Assembly: GCF_009650435.1 (NCBI RefSeq)
Contig: NZ_VVIP01000016.1
Location: 62,001-126,000, forward strand
Reading direction: 5' to 3'
DNA length: 64,000 bases
Origin: Foetidibacter luteolus
GTDB lineage: Bacteria; Bacteroidota; Bacteroidia; Chitinophagales; Chitinophagaceae
In this document: one piece after another, positions 42,714-52,600 of the stretch
Layout: each line of letters starts with the position of its first letter
How positions within the stretch are numbered: the stretch's first letter is position 1
The notes under the pieces: model-generated
The model's database searches: none
What the model was told of the DNA's origin: nothing
Seen by the model: only the letters and a program-made list of their open reading frames with translations
Translations under genes and position numbers: made by a program

Positions 42714-44774
42714 TTAATTAAGAAAAGGCAGCTCTACATAAAAAACAGATCCTTTGCCTGCCTCGCTGGTAAACCAAAGTTTACCTTTATGTTCCTCAAT
42801 AATTTTTTTGGATATGGACAGCCCCAGCCCATAGGATTCTTCGCCGGCGGTACCTGTTCTTGCAGTATCCGGCTCTATGGAAAATATTTTATCCTGCAGG
42901 GCGAAAGGAATACCTATCCCATTATCGTGAACAGAAAGGAGAACACTGTTGTCCTTTCTTTCAAGCCGTATGCTTATTTCTGAATTTTCGGGGCTAAACT
43001 TAATGGCATTGTTTACAATGTTGCTGATAACCCGCCATATTTTTTGCCTGTTCAGCAGTATTACCGGGTGGTCAACCTGCAGCTTGAGCAATTGGTTTTT
43101 TTCTTCCGCCTTTCCCTGGAAAAGTTCGCTGCATTGTTCAATAAGGCGGCCCAGGTCAACCAGTTCTTTGCTCACATCAGTAAGTTTGCGTTTATCATTA
43201 AGCAGGTCTTTGATAAGCGCTATGGAATCAAGGCAGGTACTGTCTATAAGTTCCAGGATTTCCTTTATTTGGTCTGGCTGATTTTTCTTAAGTAATGAGT
43301 GAACAAGTGTGCGTATGGCGCTAATGGGGTTTTTAAGGTCGTGCGCCACTACCTTAACAATGCGGTTATTTTCTTTGTGGCTTTGTTCCAGGGAATTGAG
43401 CGTTAGTTGCAATTCCTGGTTTTTCTCCTGTATTTCCATGTTAAGGTTGGTAAGGTCACGCACATATTTTGATTTTCTTTTAAGATTAAACCAAACCAGC
43501 AATATGATGGTTAACGCCATAACTACACCTATGCCTGCAACGAGCAGGTAAATGTTCTGTATCTCATTTTCTTTTGTAAGTTTTTCGTTAATGGCCTTTT
43601 GTTCCCTATTTTCAAATTCGCGGCGCACATCTGTTTGGTTTAGCTGCCTGTTTCTGCGCTCGAGAGAATCTCTTACCGTATAAGCCTTTAACAAAGCCCG
43701 GTGGGCTGCATAAGGTTGCTGTATCGCCATATAGTAATCAGCGGTTAGCTTGTAATAGCTGTCAACCATCAGGCTTATTTCTGTAGTATCTATAAAGGCG
43801 GGTATCTCGTTAATTACCTTACCAGCCTTGACCAACTGCCTGGTTTCAATGTAAAGGTTTGCCAGGGCCAACTGTGTAGAACAGGTGTAACGTTTATCTG
43901 TAGTACGGGTGCCTTCAAGGCTTCTTTTAAACAATATCTCAGCTTCAGCATATTTCTTGTTACGGTAAAGTATCTGCGCCTGGTTGCCATAAACCACTGC
44001 TTTGCAAAGCTCCAGCACGGGTAGGCGATCTTTGGCAAAACGCTGCCCTTTGTCGTTAATGTAATCCAGTGTTTTATTAAAATAATACATAGCGCTATCG
44101 TAAACCCCGGCATTAAAGTAGCAAAGGCCAGTATTATCAATATTTTCCTGTGTGCTCATAAAGCTGGTAAAGTCTCCATACACGCAATTTTCAGCGGAAA
44201 GGTATTTGAGCCGGAAGAATTCGGCAGCCGCAAGAAATTTCTTTTGTGTGTACAGAATATTTGCCATGCTTTCATAATAAGCAAATAGCTCGCAGGTGTC
44301 TTTAACTTCCGCAAGTGCCAGTTTGCCGATAGTATAGTTCCTGATGGCTTCATCGTAATTGGTGAGGCGGTAATAGGCCAGGCCTTTGGCAAAAAGCGTA
44401 CGGGCATAAAGAACGTTTAGTTTCTCAATATCCCTGTTGTTTTCCAGGAGGTTAATAGCACTGTCTGCATACAACAGGGTAGAATCATAGTCTCCCTTCG
44501 TAGCACGGTAGTAATATATTTTGTGCAGGTATTTATTGGCAACATCTTCAATGGAAGGATTTTTAGCCACTGCAAAAACGGAATCCATCTCTGCCATGTG
44601 CCCAGCAGTAAACAGGGAAGCTGAGTCAATAGCATCAAAAACATTGGCTACAGCTATGCTATTATTGTTGTGCCGGTTGTTACAGGACAGGCACAATAAT
44701 ATTACAATAGCTAATATATATAAAGGCTGCAGGTTGATTTTCCTAGTTAGAATAATGGCTTCCTGAACGGGCAT
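42714..44774 (-). CDS. TPR-containing sensor histidine kinase, copy 2
   Basis: A 686-residue paralogue of the neighbouring kinase; I use the ATG at 44774 rather than 44828, which leaves MPVQEAIILTRKINLQPLYI followed by a hydrophobic stretch and a lipobox-like Cys (VILLCLSC). The order is the same: periplasmic TPR domain, one membrane helix (about 415-437, IYLLVAGIGVVMALTIILLV), coiled coil, HisKA with VAHDLKNPISAIRTLVHSLL, and a HATPase with HDNGIGIPFALQDKIFSIEP. The two are highly alike throughout the kinase half and less so in the sensor half, so the sensors may recognise different ligands. No response regulator is adjacent. Confidence 0.9.
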   Translation of the reverse strand: MPVQEAIILTRKINLQPLYILAIVILLCLSCNNRHNNNSIAVANVFDAIDSASLFTAGHMAEMDSVFAVAKNPSIEDVANKYLHKIYYYRATKGDYDSTLLYADSAINLLENNRDIEKLNVLYARTLFAKGLAYYRLTNYDEAIRNYTIGKLALAEVKDTCELFAYYESMANILYTQKKFLAAAEFFRLKYLSAENCVYGDFTSFMSTQENIDNTGLCYFNAGVYDSAMYYFNKTLDYINDKGQRFAKDRLPVLELCKAVVYGNQAQILYRNKKYAEAEILFKRSLEGTRTTDKRYTCSTQLALANLYIETRQLVKAGKVINEIPAFIDTTEISLMVDSYYKLTADYYMAIQQPYAAHRALLKAYTVRDSLERRNRQLNQTDVRREFENREQKAINEKLTKENEIQNIYLLVAGIGVVMALTIILLVWFNLKRKSKYVRDLTNLNMEIQEKNQELQLTLNSLEQSHKENNRIVKVVAHDLKNPISAIRTLVHSLLKKNQPDQIKEILELIDSTCLDSIALIKDLLNDKRKLTDVSKELVDLGRLIEQCSELFQGKAEEKNQLLKLQVDHPVILLNRQKIWRVISNIVNNAIKFSPENSEISIRLERKDNSVLLSVHDNGIGIPFALQDKIFSIEPDTARTGTAGEESYGLGLSISKKIIEEHKGKLWFTSEAGKGSVFYVELPFLN

Positions 44775-44941
44775 CGCACGGAAATTAGTGATTATGCTGC
44801 AATTTAGCAAAGGCGCTGAGAATGCCAAACCATCCTGTATTTATTAAGAAGAATTAAATCTCCGGCAGGTATTCTGTATGGGCTGAAATAACTTGTGGCT
44901 AACCAGGTAAATCATTTCTTACAGTGAATGTTTAAACTGTG

Positions 44942-45637
44942 CTATAGCTCCAGCATCAGTGTGCCAAAAGCGGAAGGAATATGAAAATCCGGGTCTGTGC
45001 TTCCTGGCCGCACCCAGCTAATCCAATGCAGGTCTGCTTTTCCATCGGTAAAGCCTTTACATTCTACCCTGAAAAGCCCTGCCCTTAGGCGGTTGCTTTT
45101 CAGGAGACCAAGATTCTCCAACGACTCAATGCTGATTGCCATTTCCACAATATATCCAGTGCTTGTGCGGGACGATTGTATGATTAATTGATTTGCCGGC
45201 CATTGCCAGTCGTATTGCATTTTGCGGTAATAACCGGCTGAATAATCCAGCACACGGGCATTGGCATCTATTTCAAGGCAGTAATAAGGTTGCATACTGT
45301 CGTTAATATTAAAAAAAATCTCCACCCTGTCAGATGCGCCTGTTTCCAGCTTATCATTGCTGTTAAAGTAAACATTCACCGAGTCGTCTTCTACTGTAAA
45401 CAAACAATACATCCAGGCGCCATCCCATAAAGCCGAAAAACTTGTGGAAGGCGCTTCTTCCGGTTGCCATGGGTAGGAAAAATCTGTAATACGGTTTGCT
45501 TTTTTCCAGGCTTTATCTTTACCCTGGCCAGTAATTTTTATGGAGCCCGCTGGTACCTTCTTTATAAAATATGTTTGGGCATTAACGGAAGAATAATGCA
45601 GAAAATAACAACAAAGAAACAGTGTAAGCTTTTTCAT
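44942..45637 (-). CDS. CBM9-like carbohydrate-binding protein
   Basis: A 231-residue secreted protein, signal peptide 1-20 (ending SSVNAQ). The mature part is a single beta-sandwich with ITGQGKDKAWKKANRITDF, VYFNSNDKLETGASDRVEIF and a final GWLL-like pattern, as in CBM9-type domains found in xylanase and sugar-binding proteins. No catalytic domain is attached. It may bind glycan or sense one for the neighbouring kinases, which is speculative. Confidence 0.68.
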   Translation of the reverse strand: MKKLTLFLCCYFLHYSSVNAQTYFIKKVPAGSIKITGQGKDKAWKKANRITDFSYPWQPEEAPSTSFSALWDGAWMYCLFTVEDDSVNVYFNSNDKLETGASDRVEIFFNINDSMQPYYCLEIDANARVLDYSAGYYRKMQYDWQWPANQLIIQSSRTSTGYIVEMAISIESLENLGLLKSNRLRAGLFRVECKGFTDGKADLHWISWVRPGSTDPDFHIPSAFGTLMLEL

Positions 45638-45837
45638 TAGATATGTGATAGATATACACTGCTAAATTATAAAAAGAGTAGTACCGTACGATGACATTTC
45701 TTGCCGTTAGCGAAAGGCTACATAGCAGCCTTACATGATAATACTATTGTTGTTGGCCGATAAGCCAAGAAAGCTTAGCTGGTAATGACAAACTATTTGG
45801 TAAGTTCATACAAGAGATTTTTTTGCAAACCAGTTAT

Positions 45838-46584
45838 ATGAAAATAAGTATTGTAACAGCAAACCTTGCGGATATTAATCCTATGCGGAGCCTTTTCCTG
45901 CATGAAATAAATTGCCAGTTCATCTGCAATAAATGCCATGATTACGGCTGGGCCGATACCTATCATTTTATTGTGGATGATGTTACCGCCGGGTATGGGG
46001 CTGTATGGGGTACAGACAGGAGGGAAGACCGCGATACCATTTTTGAGTTTTACCTTTTGCCATTTTACCGTAAATATGTCAACCTGGTTTTTGCCAGATT
46101 TGCGAACCTTACAAAGGCGGTATATGTAGAATGCCAAACCAACGATGTTTTTCTTACGCAGATGCTGTACAGGTTTTGCAATACCATTAAGGCAGAGGCG
46201 GCTTTGTTTAATGACGGTAGTTCCACGCATATTATGGGCCCGGGCCTTGAGTTAAGAAAAGTGAGTGGCGGTAGTAATCCTGCCGATTTTGCTTATGAGC
46301 TTACGGAAAATGGGATACAGGTAGCGTCCGGAGGTTTACTGGTAAATTACAATCATCCCTACGCGGATATTTATATGGAAGTGAACGAAAAATTCCGCAG
46401 GCGGGGCCTGGGCAGTTACCTGGTTCAGCAATTAAAGAAAGAAGCTTATGCAATGAATAAAGTGCCTGCGGCCCGTTGCAATATACACAACGATATTTCC
46501 AAAGCCACACTTGAAAAAGCGGGCATGGCGGTATGCGGGTACAGGCTAAAGGGAGATATATTGCCTGTGGAGCAGGTAAGTTGA
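45838..46584 (+). CDS. GNAT family N-acetyltransferase
   Basis: A 248-residue protein; I take ATG 45838 (MKISIVTANLADINPM) over 45823. The C-terminal half has a GNAT fold with DIYMEVNEKFRRRGLGSYLV as the acetyl-CoA-binding signature (R-R-x-G-L-G) near residue 178-198, and IHNDISKATLEKAGM as the partner motif. The N-terminal half (about 1-130) is longer than a normal single GNAT and may be a degenerate second copy or a substrate domain. The substrate is unknown. The downstream gene is a decayed one on the other strand. Confidence 0.82.
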   Translation: MKISIVTANLADINPMRSLFLHEINCQFICNKCHDYGWADTYHFIVDDVTAGYGAVWGTDRREDRDTIFEFYLLPFYRKYVNLVFARFANLTKAVYVECQTNDVFLTQMLYRFCNTIKAEAALFNDGSSTHIMGPGLELRKVSGGSNPADFAYELTENGIQVASGGLLVNYNHPYADIYMEVNEKFRRRGLGSYLVQQLKKEAYAMNKVPAARCNIHNDISKATLEKAGMAVCGYRLKGDILPVEQVS

Positions 46585-46586
46585 TG

Positions 46587-47148
46587 CTATTTCAGGAAGA
46601 TCTGCTCAAATTCAGTGTCTATCTGAAAATGTAGTAAGCCTGCCTGTTTCAGTTTTTCCGCGTCTGTCTCCGCGTCTTTTGCCGGTGTTGCAGTGCGCCG
46701 GTAACGCCACGCATTTACCACGCCAACGGCAAGTATATTGTGTTGTTTTGCCCATGCAACATCATCCGCTGTTAAGCCGCTGCCAAAAAGGTAATAATTA
46801 CCGGAGTGTTAACCCGGTTTTCGCATGTTTTCTTCCAGTTGTTTGCGGGTGCAGCTTAGCTTAAGCTTACCTGTAAAAAAGTCTGTGGATTCATCCGTGC
46901 CTATCATCGTGCTTCACCTGCCAGACCATAATGTTGAAGCAGGTTTACCAGCCTTGTAAAAAGTGTGCTGTCAAAACCGTTTATTTTGTTGTCAATCATA
47001 ACGGCTATTTTGCCTTGGCAATGTTTCAGCACTTCTTCCAGTGTAAATACGCGGCTTCCGTTGGTTTTGTTTTTTAGCTGGCTTATTTCATGCCATGTCA
47101 TTTCGGTCACCGGTTTATCTACGCCAAAGTAGCGTTTAAAGTTGGCGT
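46587..47148 (-). pseudogene. Decayed glycerophosphodiester phosphodiesterase (GDPD)
   Basis: Three fragments in different frames line up as one GDPD C-terminal region. The first, from about 47148 on the minus strand, has YFGVDKPVTEMTWHEISQLK and TLEEVLKHCQGKIAVMIDNK. The second starts near 46910 (MIGTDESTDFFTGKLKLS). The third ends at 46587 (NYYLFGSGLTADDVAWAKQH to FQIDTEFEQIFLK). At least two frameshifts separate them. The first fragment begins just after an in-frame stop, where a family A repeat copy begins, so the 5' half of the gene, with the catalytic His-Arg region, is missing. Full-length enzymes of this family are about 300 residues; about 185 codons remain here. Confidence 0.75.
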
Positions 47149-47151
47149 ATT

Positions 47152-47310
47152 ACACTTTCGGGTGAGGGATTGAAGCAAATACCCGGTGAGGCCATCGCAG
47201 TGGGGCTTTGTGCCGGAATATGAGCACAAGCGAGGAAAAGCAACTAAATGTTGCTTTGACAAAGTTTGCGAACGCAGTTCTGCCCGGCCCGAGGTACGAG
47301 GCCCCCCTAA
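47152..47310 (-). repeat. Repeat family A, copy 8 (long form) at the pseudogene break
   Basis: Reverse orientation: TTCGGGTGAGGGATTGAAGC, a GAGGAAAAGCAACTAAATG / TTGCTT hairpin segment, CGAACGCAGTTCTGCCCGGC and GAGGCCCCCCT. It begins within a few bases of where the GDPD-like sequence stops, so it may mark the site of the event that truncated the gene. Confidence 0.7.
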
Positions 47311-47457
47311 AAAGTATTATTGCAGCAAAATATAACAGCCCGCGGCTACACCCTGGGCCGTGCAGTCACGGCTTGTGAAACGCTGGAATGCCCACTTTGC
47401 AACCTGCCTTTTACAATTGCCCATTTTATCTATATTGCACCACTTAACTTTCACCTT

Positions 47458-48984
47458 ATGCAACAGATTCTTCAGCAGCTTAACATACAGCAAATCAACA
47501 AAGGCGTTTCAACAGGTGGCGAATGGCTGGATAGTACCGGCGGCACTATTGAATCCTACTCGCCGGTAGATGGCCAACTGATAGCCAGTGTGCAGCAGGC
47601 AGACAGGCAAGCTTATGACGCCGTGGTAGCCAAAGCGCAGGAAGCTTTTGTTGCCTGGCGTAAAATACCGGCGCCTAAACGAGGTGAGATAGTAAGGCAG
47701 GTTGGCGAAGCGTTAAGGCAATACAAGCAGCCGCTGGGCATGCTGGTAAGCTACGAGATGGGCAAAAGCCTGCAGGAAGGCTACGGTGAGGTGCAGGAAA
47801 TGATTGATATCTGCGATTTTGCGGTGGGCCTGTCAAGACAGTTGTATGGCCTGACCATGCACAGCGAAAGGCCGTTGCACCGCATGTACGAGCAATGGCA
47901 CCCGTTGGGCGTAGTGGGCATTATTTCAGCCTTTAATTTCCCCGTGGCGGTATGGAGCTGGAACAGTATGCTGGCCTGGGTTTGCGGAGATGTTTGTATT
48001 TGGAAGCCCAGCGAAAAAACACCGCTTTGCGGCATTGCCTGCCAAAATATTATTGCTGAAGTGTTTAAGAAGAATGGCGTGCCGGAAGGCGTTAGCTGTA
48101 TTGTGCAGGGTGGGAGAGAAGTTGGTGAATGGCTGTCTGCTGATACACGCATCCCGCTTGTGTCAGCCACAGGTTCTACCCGCATGGGCAAAGCCGTTGG
48201 GGCCGCTGTTGCAGCAAGAATGGGCCGCTCTATACTGGAACTAGGCGGCAACAATGCCATCATCATATCGCAGCATGCGGATATAGATATGTCGTTAATT
48301 GGCGCTGTGTTTGGTGCTGTGGGCACAGCCGGGCAGCGCTGCACTACTACACGCAGGCTTATTATACACGAGTCTGTTTACGATACTTTTAAAGCCAAGC
48401 TGGTGGCGGCTTACCAGCAACTGCGCATTGGCAACCCACTGGATACAGCTAACCATGTAGGCCCGCTGATTGATAAGGATGCTGTTAATAACTACTTTTC
48501 CGCGATAGAGCAGTGCAGCCGGCAGGGCGGTACATTCGCCCTGGAGGGCGGTGTATTAAAGGGCCAGGGTTATGAAAGTGGTTGTTATGTTAAGCCTTGC
48601 ATTGCCGAGGTAACCAACGAGCTTGCTATTGTGCAGCACGAAACATTTGCGCCTATTCTTTACCTCATTAAATACAAAACCATAGAGGAAGCGGTGGCCC
48701 TGCAAAATGGTGTGCCCCAGGGGCTTTCTTCCGCAATTATGACGCTTAACCTGCGGGAAGCTGAATACTTCTTATCAGCAGCGGGCAGCGACTGTGGCAT
48801 AGCCAATGTAAATATCGGTACCAGCGGCGCAGAAATCGGCGGCGCCTTTGGCGGAGAGAAAGAAACCGGCGGCGGCAGGGAAAGCGGCAGCGATGCATGG
48901 AAGGCATACATGCGCCGGCAAACCAATACGCTGAACTTTGGTACCGACCTACCACTGGCGCAGGGGATTACCTTTGATTTGTAA
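47458..48984 (+). CDS. Aldehyde dehydrogenase, ALDH7/piperideine-6-carboxylate type
   Basis: A 508-residue NAD(P)-dependent aldehyde dehydrogenase; the ATG at 47458 is chosen over 47320, because the upstream part overlaps a repeat and adds no conserved residues. WNSMLAWVCGDVCIWKPSEKT is the cofactor region; ELGGNNAIII near residue 260 has the general base Glu, and GQRCTTTRRLI near 294 has the catalytic Cys. The pattern is closest to the ALDH7 group (alpha-aminoadipic semialdehyde/piperideine-6-carboxylate dehydrogenase), which acts in lysine breakdown. Substrate is inferred from family only. Confidence 0.87.
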   Translation: MQQILQQLNIQQINKGVSTGGEWLDSTGGTIESYSPVDGQLIASVQQADRQAYDAVVAKAQEAFVAWRKIPAPKRGEIVRQVGEALRQYKQPLGMLVSYEMGKSLQEGYGEVQEMIDICDFAVGLSRQLYGLTMHSERPLHRMYEQWHPLGVVGIISAFNFPVAVWSWNSMLAWVCGDVCIWKPSEKTPLCGIACQNIIAEVFKKNGVPEGVSCIVQGGREVGEWLSADTRIPLVSATGSTRMGKAVGAAVAARMGRSILELGGNNAIIISQHADIDMSLIGAVFGAVGTAGQRCTTTRRLIIHESVYDTFKAKLVAAYQQLRIGNPLDTANHVGPLIDKDAVNNYFSAIEQCSRQGGTFALEGGVLKGQGYESGCYVKPCIAEVTNELAIVQHETFAPILYLIKYKTIEEAVALQNGVPQGLSSAIMTLNLREAEYFLSAAGSDCGIANVNIGTSGAEIGGAFGGEKETGGGRESGSDAWKAYMRRQTNTLNFGTDLPLAQGITFDL

Positions 48985-49022
48985 ACAGAGTTAGCTGGAT
49001 ACCAGTTGTCGGATACCGGTTA

Positions 49023-49340
49023 CCAGATACCGGTTGCAGGTTACAGGTTGCCAGTCTGTTGAAGAGTAACTTGCGCTGATGTTGTAGAGATGATGATGGT
49101 GAAGGAGAAGATACATTGTTTGGAACAGCTTGCCAGATACCGGTTGCAGGTTGCCAGTCTGTTGAAGAGTAAGTTGCGCTGATGTTGTAGGGATGATGAT
49201 GGTGAAAGAGAAGATACATTGTTTGGAACAACTTGCCAGATACCGGTTACCGGTTACAGGTTGCCAGTCTGTTGATGTGTAAGTTGCGCTGATGTTGTAG
49301 GGATGATGGTGAAAGAGAAGATACATTGTTTGGCACAGCA
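49023..49340. repeat. Tandem array of about 105-bp units
   Basis: Units begin at 49023, 49133 and 49236, each with CCAGATACCGGTTGCAGG, GTTGCCAGTCTGTTGA, AGTAAGTTGCGCTGATGTTG and GAGAAGATACATTGTTTGG. Sizes are 110, 103 and about 105 bases. Units 1 and 3 have an extra CCGGTTACAGG-like piece. The minus strand has open frames across it, but these repeat with the unit and show no family; I treat the array as non-coding. Confidence 0.8.
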
Positions 49341-49386
49341 TAGCGATGGGTTTGTTGTGATGGCCAAAACTATCCCGAAACTGTTC

Positions 49387-49500
49387 CCTGCGCCGGAGGC
49401 GCAAGGGCAAAACTACCCTTCGGGAAAAGCTGCGCAGCATATCGAAAGTACAAGAGTGCGACGCAACGATGCCTCATGCCTGTATTATCGCCGGGCCCAT
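49387..49500 (-). repeat. Repeat family B, single copy
   Basis: CTTCGGGAAAAGCTGCGCAG, AAGTACAAGAGTGCGACGCA, ACGATGCCTCATGCCTGT and GCCGGGCCCAT, in reverse orientation, with a GCGCCGGAGGCGC palindrome before it. The GGGCCC end matches the plus-strand copies at 25928 and 35433. Confidence 0.75.
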
Positions 49501-49598
49501 AGAGAAAAATTTTTGCGAAGCAAAATCCCTTTGGCAGTGAATTGTGAGTGAATGGATCTGCCTGCTCCTACATTTAAAATTCCTTGTTCAATATTCAA

Positions 49599-49633
49599 AA
49601 GGCCCGTACCGCACCAATGTGCGGACGGGCCTT
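49599..49633 (-). terminator. Terminator of the GloVer-repeat gene
   Basis: AAGGCCCGT-CCGCA and TGCGG-ACGGGCCTT form a 14-bp stem with one bulge. Read on the minus strand it ends in CCTTTTGAA. It is 21 bases beyond the stop. Confidence 0.75.
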
Positions 49634-49653
49634 AAGTGTATATGAAGGGGAAA

Positions 49654-52600
49654 TTAGTTTTTCACAAACTTGTATGACTGCCAGCCGTTCTCGTTCTGCA
49701 TCTGTACGAAATAAATGCCTGCTTTCAATGAAGTCACGTTTAATTCAAGCCTGTTTTTACCGGCAGGGTTATACTGGTTATTGCTGGCTACCGCGCCATT
49801 AATACCCACGATGCGTATGTTAACTTTCCCGCTGATGTTGCCATGCGTAACAAACAGTTTGTCCGTTACCGGATTGGGAAAAAGGCTTACCTGCATGTGC
49901 TCTACCGCTAAACTTGTTTCCGGGGATGCAAGGGCCGAAAAACCTGTAACAACCGGTTCAGTAACGGTAACAGCTACCTGCTGCTCATCGTAGAGAACGG
50001 GGGAACCGTTGTCTGAAACCCTAACCTTAAAGTTGAAACTGCCCGCGGTGGAAGGTGTCCAGCTAAAGGCCCCGCTGGTGGCGTTGATGGTTGCGCCGGA
50101 AGGTGCACCAATGAGTGAAAATGTGAGCTTTTGACCGGCATCGCCATCTGTAGCTGCAGCCGTAAAGCTGAGTTTGGAGCCCTTTACTACCGTTTTGCTG
50201 GTAATGTTGGCCAGTACCGGGGTATCGGCCACAGCGGTTACATTGATGCTTACTATGGCAGAAGGAGATGCCATGCAACCTACAGACACACGGAAGCTGA
50301 ATTGGTCTGCGCCATTGTAATTAAGGTTGGGCGTGTAAGTGCGTGTATTGCCGGAGCCTGTAACCTTGCCAAAAAGCGGGTTAACGGACACGCCGTACGT
50401 TAGCGGAGAGCCGCCAGTGCCACTTAAAGTGATGGTAACAGATTTATCTTCCTGTACCGTTACAGATTGCGGGGTTGCTACCAGGTTGTTTTTAGGGGCC
50501 AGTATCAGGCTGCCGTAAGGGTTGCCACCGTCTTTAATTAAATCGAAATGGCGCAACAGTGTAAAAGTGCCACCTGTGGTAATACGAAACAGTGTGCCTG
50601 CGTTATAGGTGCCGCCCAGGCTCGTCATGCCATACATTAAGCCTGTAGAGCCAACCAGCAGGCTGCCTTTGGGTGTTCTGCCATCTGTTGCAGCATTAAA
50701 GTGTTTAAGGACGGTAACAGTGCCGGCAGGTGTCATTTTAAATATGGTGCCATAGCCATAAGTGCCGCCGCTGCTGGTAGTGCCATAATAGTTGCCGCCG
50801 TTAAGCACCAGGCTGCCCAGGGGATAGCTGCCCTCGGTACCGCTTACAAAGCTGTGCAGCAGGGTAAATACGCCGGCGGTAGTTATTTTGAATGCTTTGG
50901 CATTGTTGGAGGTAAGGCCGTATAAGGCGCCATCAGCACCAATAATAAGGTTGCCCTCAGGATTAGAGCCCTCTGTTGCGTATGCCAGTGATTTGAGAAT
51001 GGTAAAAGAGGAACCTGAAGTATTTATTTTGAATATCGTTCCGCCGGCGGCAGGGCCACCGCTGTTGGTCATGCCGTAGAGAAAACCATCGGCTGCCTGA
51101 ACCAGGCTACCCTGCGGCGAGCCACCGTCTGTAGTTGCTTTAAGATGCCTGATAACGGTGAATGTACCAGCAGGTGTTATGCGAAAAATTGTACCTGCGC
51201 CATTAGAACCACCATCTGTGGTAGTGCCGTAAAAGTTACCATCAGTTGCCTGTATAAGGCTGCCTTTAGGTATGCCGCCGGTGGTGTTTCTTGTAAAAGA
51301 AAAAAGAGTGCTTACCGTATTGCCGCATACTTTAAAAATGCTGCCGTTGCCGTTAGCACCACCATCGCTGTTGGTGCCATAGTAGGCGCTGTCTTTGCCT
51401 TTGGTAAGCGATTCAAATGGTGCGTTGCCCATGGCTGCGCCGTTAAAGCTGGCCAACACGGTTAATGTACCGGCGGTGGTTACTTTAAAGGCTGTACCAC
51501 CACCCAGGGGTCCGTTGGCGCTTGTACAGCCATATAACTGGCCGTCTGTGCCGCGGGTAAGCCCACCATTAGGTGTGCTGCCTTCTGTTGCCGGTATAAG
51601 GTTATGTATTACGGTAAACGTGCCTGCGGTAGATGTTTTAAAGATGGTGCCGCCGCCGCCAGAGCCGCCATTCCTCGTCATGCCGTACAAAAATCCGTCA
51701 GTATTCTGCATGAGGTTGCCGTAAGGGTTGCCGCCATCTTTTGTGGCGCCAAGCGCTTTAATTACAGTGTATGCGCCGGTTGAGGTGGTAAGTTTAAAGA
51801 TAGTGCCGTTACCGTTAGCGCCGCCGCTGTTGGTCATACCATAGAAGTTGCCGTCGGTAGCCTGTATCAGTTCGCTTTGAGAGCTGCCGCCGTCTGTGGC
51901 CGCCTTCAGATGGCGCAGCACGGTAAAAGTGCCGGCGGTGGTTATTTTAAACAATGTGCCATCTCCATTGGCGCCTCCCCAGTAGGTCATGCCGTAAAGA
52001 GCGCCATCCTTACCAAGAACAAGACCGCCGTAAGGGCTGCCGCCATCAGTGGCATAGGTAAAGGAGCGTATAACTGTAACGGTGCCTGCAGGCGTCATCC
52101 TGAAAATAGTGCCGTAACCGTTGGCGCCACCTTTGTTGGTAAGGCCGTAGAAATTACCATCGTTGGCAAGTGCCAGGCGGCCACGTGGGTTACCGCCATC
52201 TGTACCATATACAAAGCTTTTTAGTAAAGTATAAACGCCTGCTGAAGTTATTTTAAAAGCTGTACCGTAGCTGTTTGCACCCCCGGCGCTGGTAAGGCCA
52301 TAAAAGCTGCCATCGGCACCTTTGGTAAGCTCCCCAAAAGCGTAGGAGCCGGAATTAATGCCGTCAAACTGCTTTAGTATTTTCAGTGTGCCTGCAGGTG
52401 TAAGCATAAAAACGGTACCGGTATGGCCGTAGGTGCCGCCGTCACTGGTCATGCCGTAAAAGTTGCCATCGTCACCAGCCAGCAGGCTGCCGTTGGGAGC
52501 TATTCCCCAGTCAGCAAACGACTTAACGATGGAGAAGCTGTTGTTGGAAGTGTTGACTGTAAAAGCGGTGCCTCTGCCTTCCGGGCCACCGTTGGATGTT

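Noticed and set aside
49023..49231. Minus-strand open frames across the tandem array (His-rich HHHHPYNIS pattern)
   Set aside because: The translation repeats with the DNA unit, has no family and no recognisable start region; better explained as a non-coding repeat.
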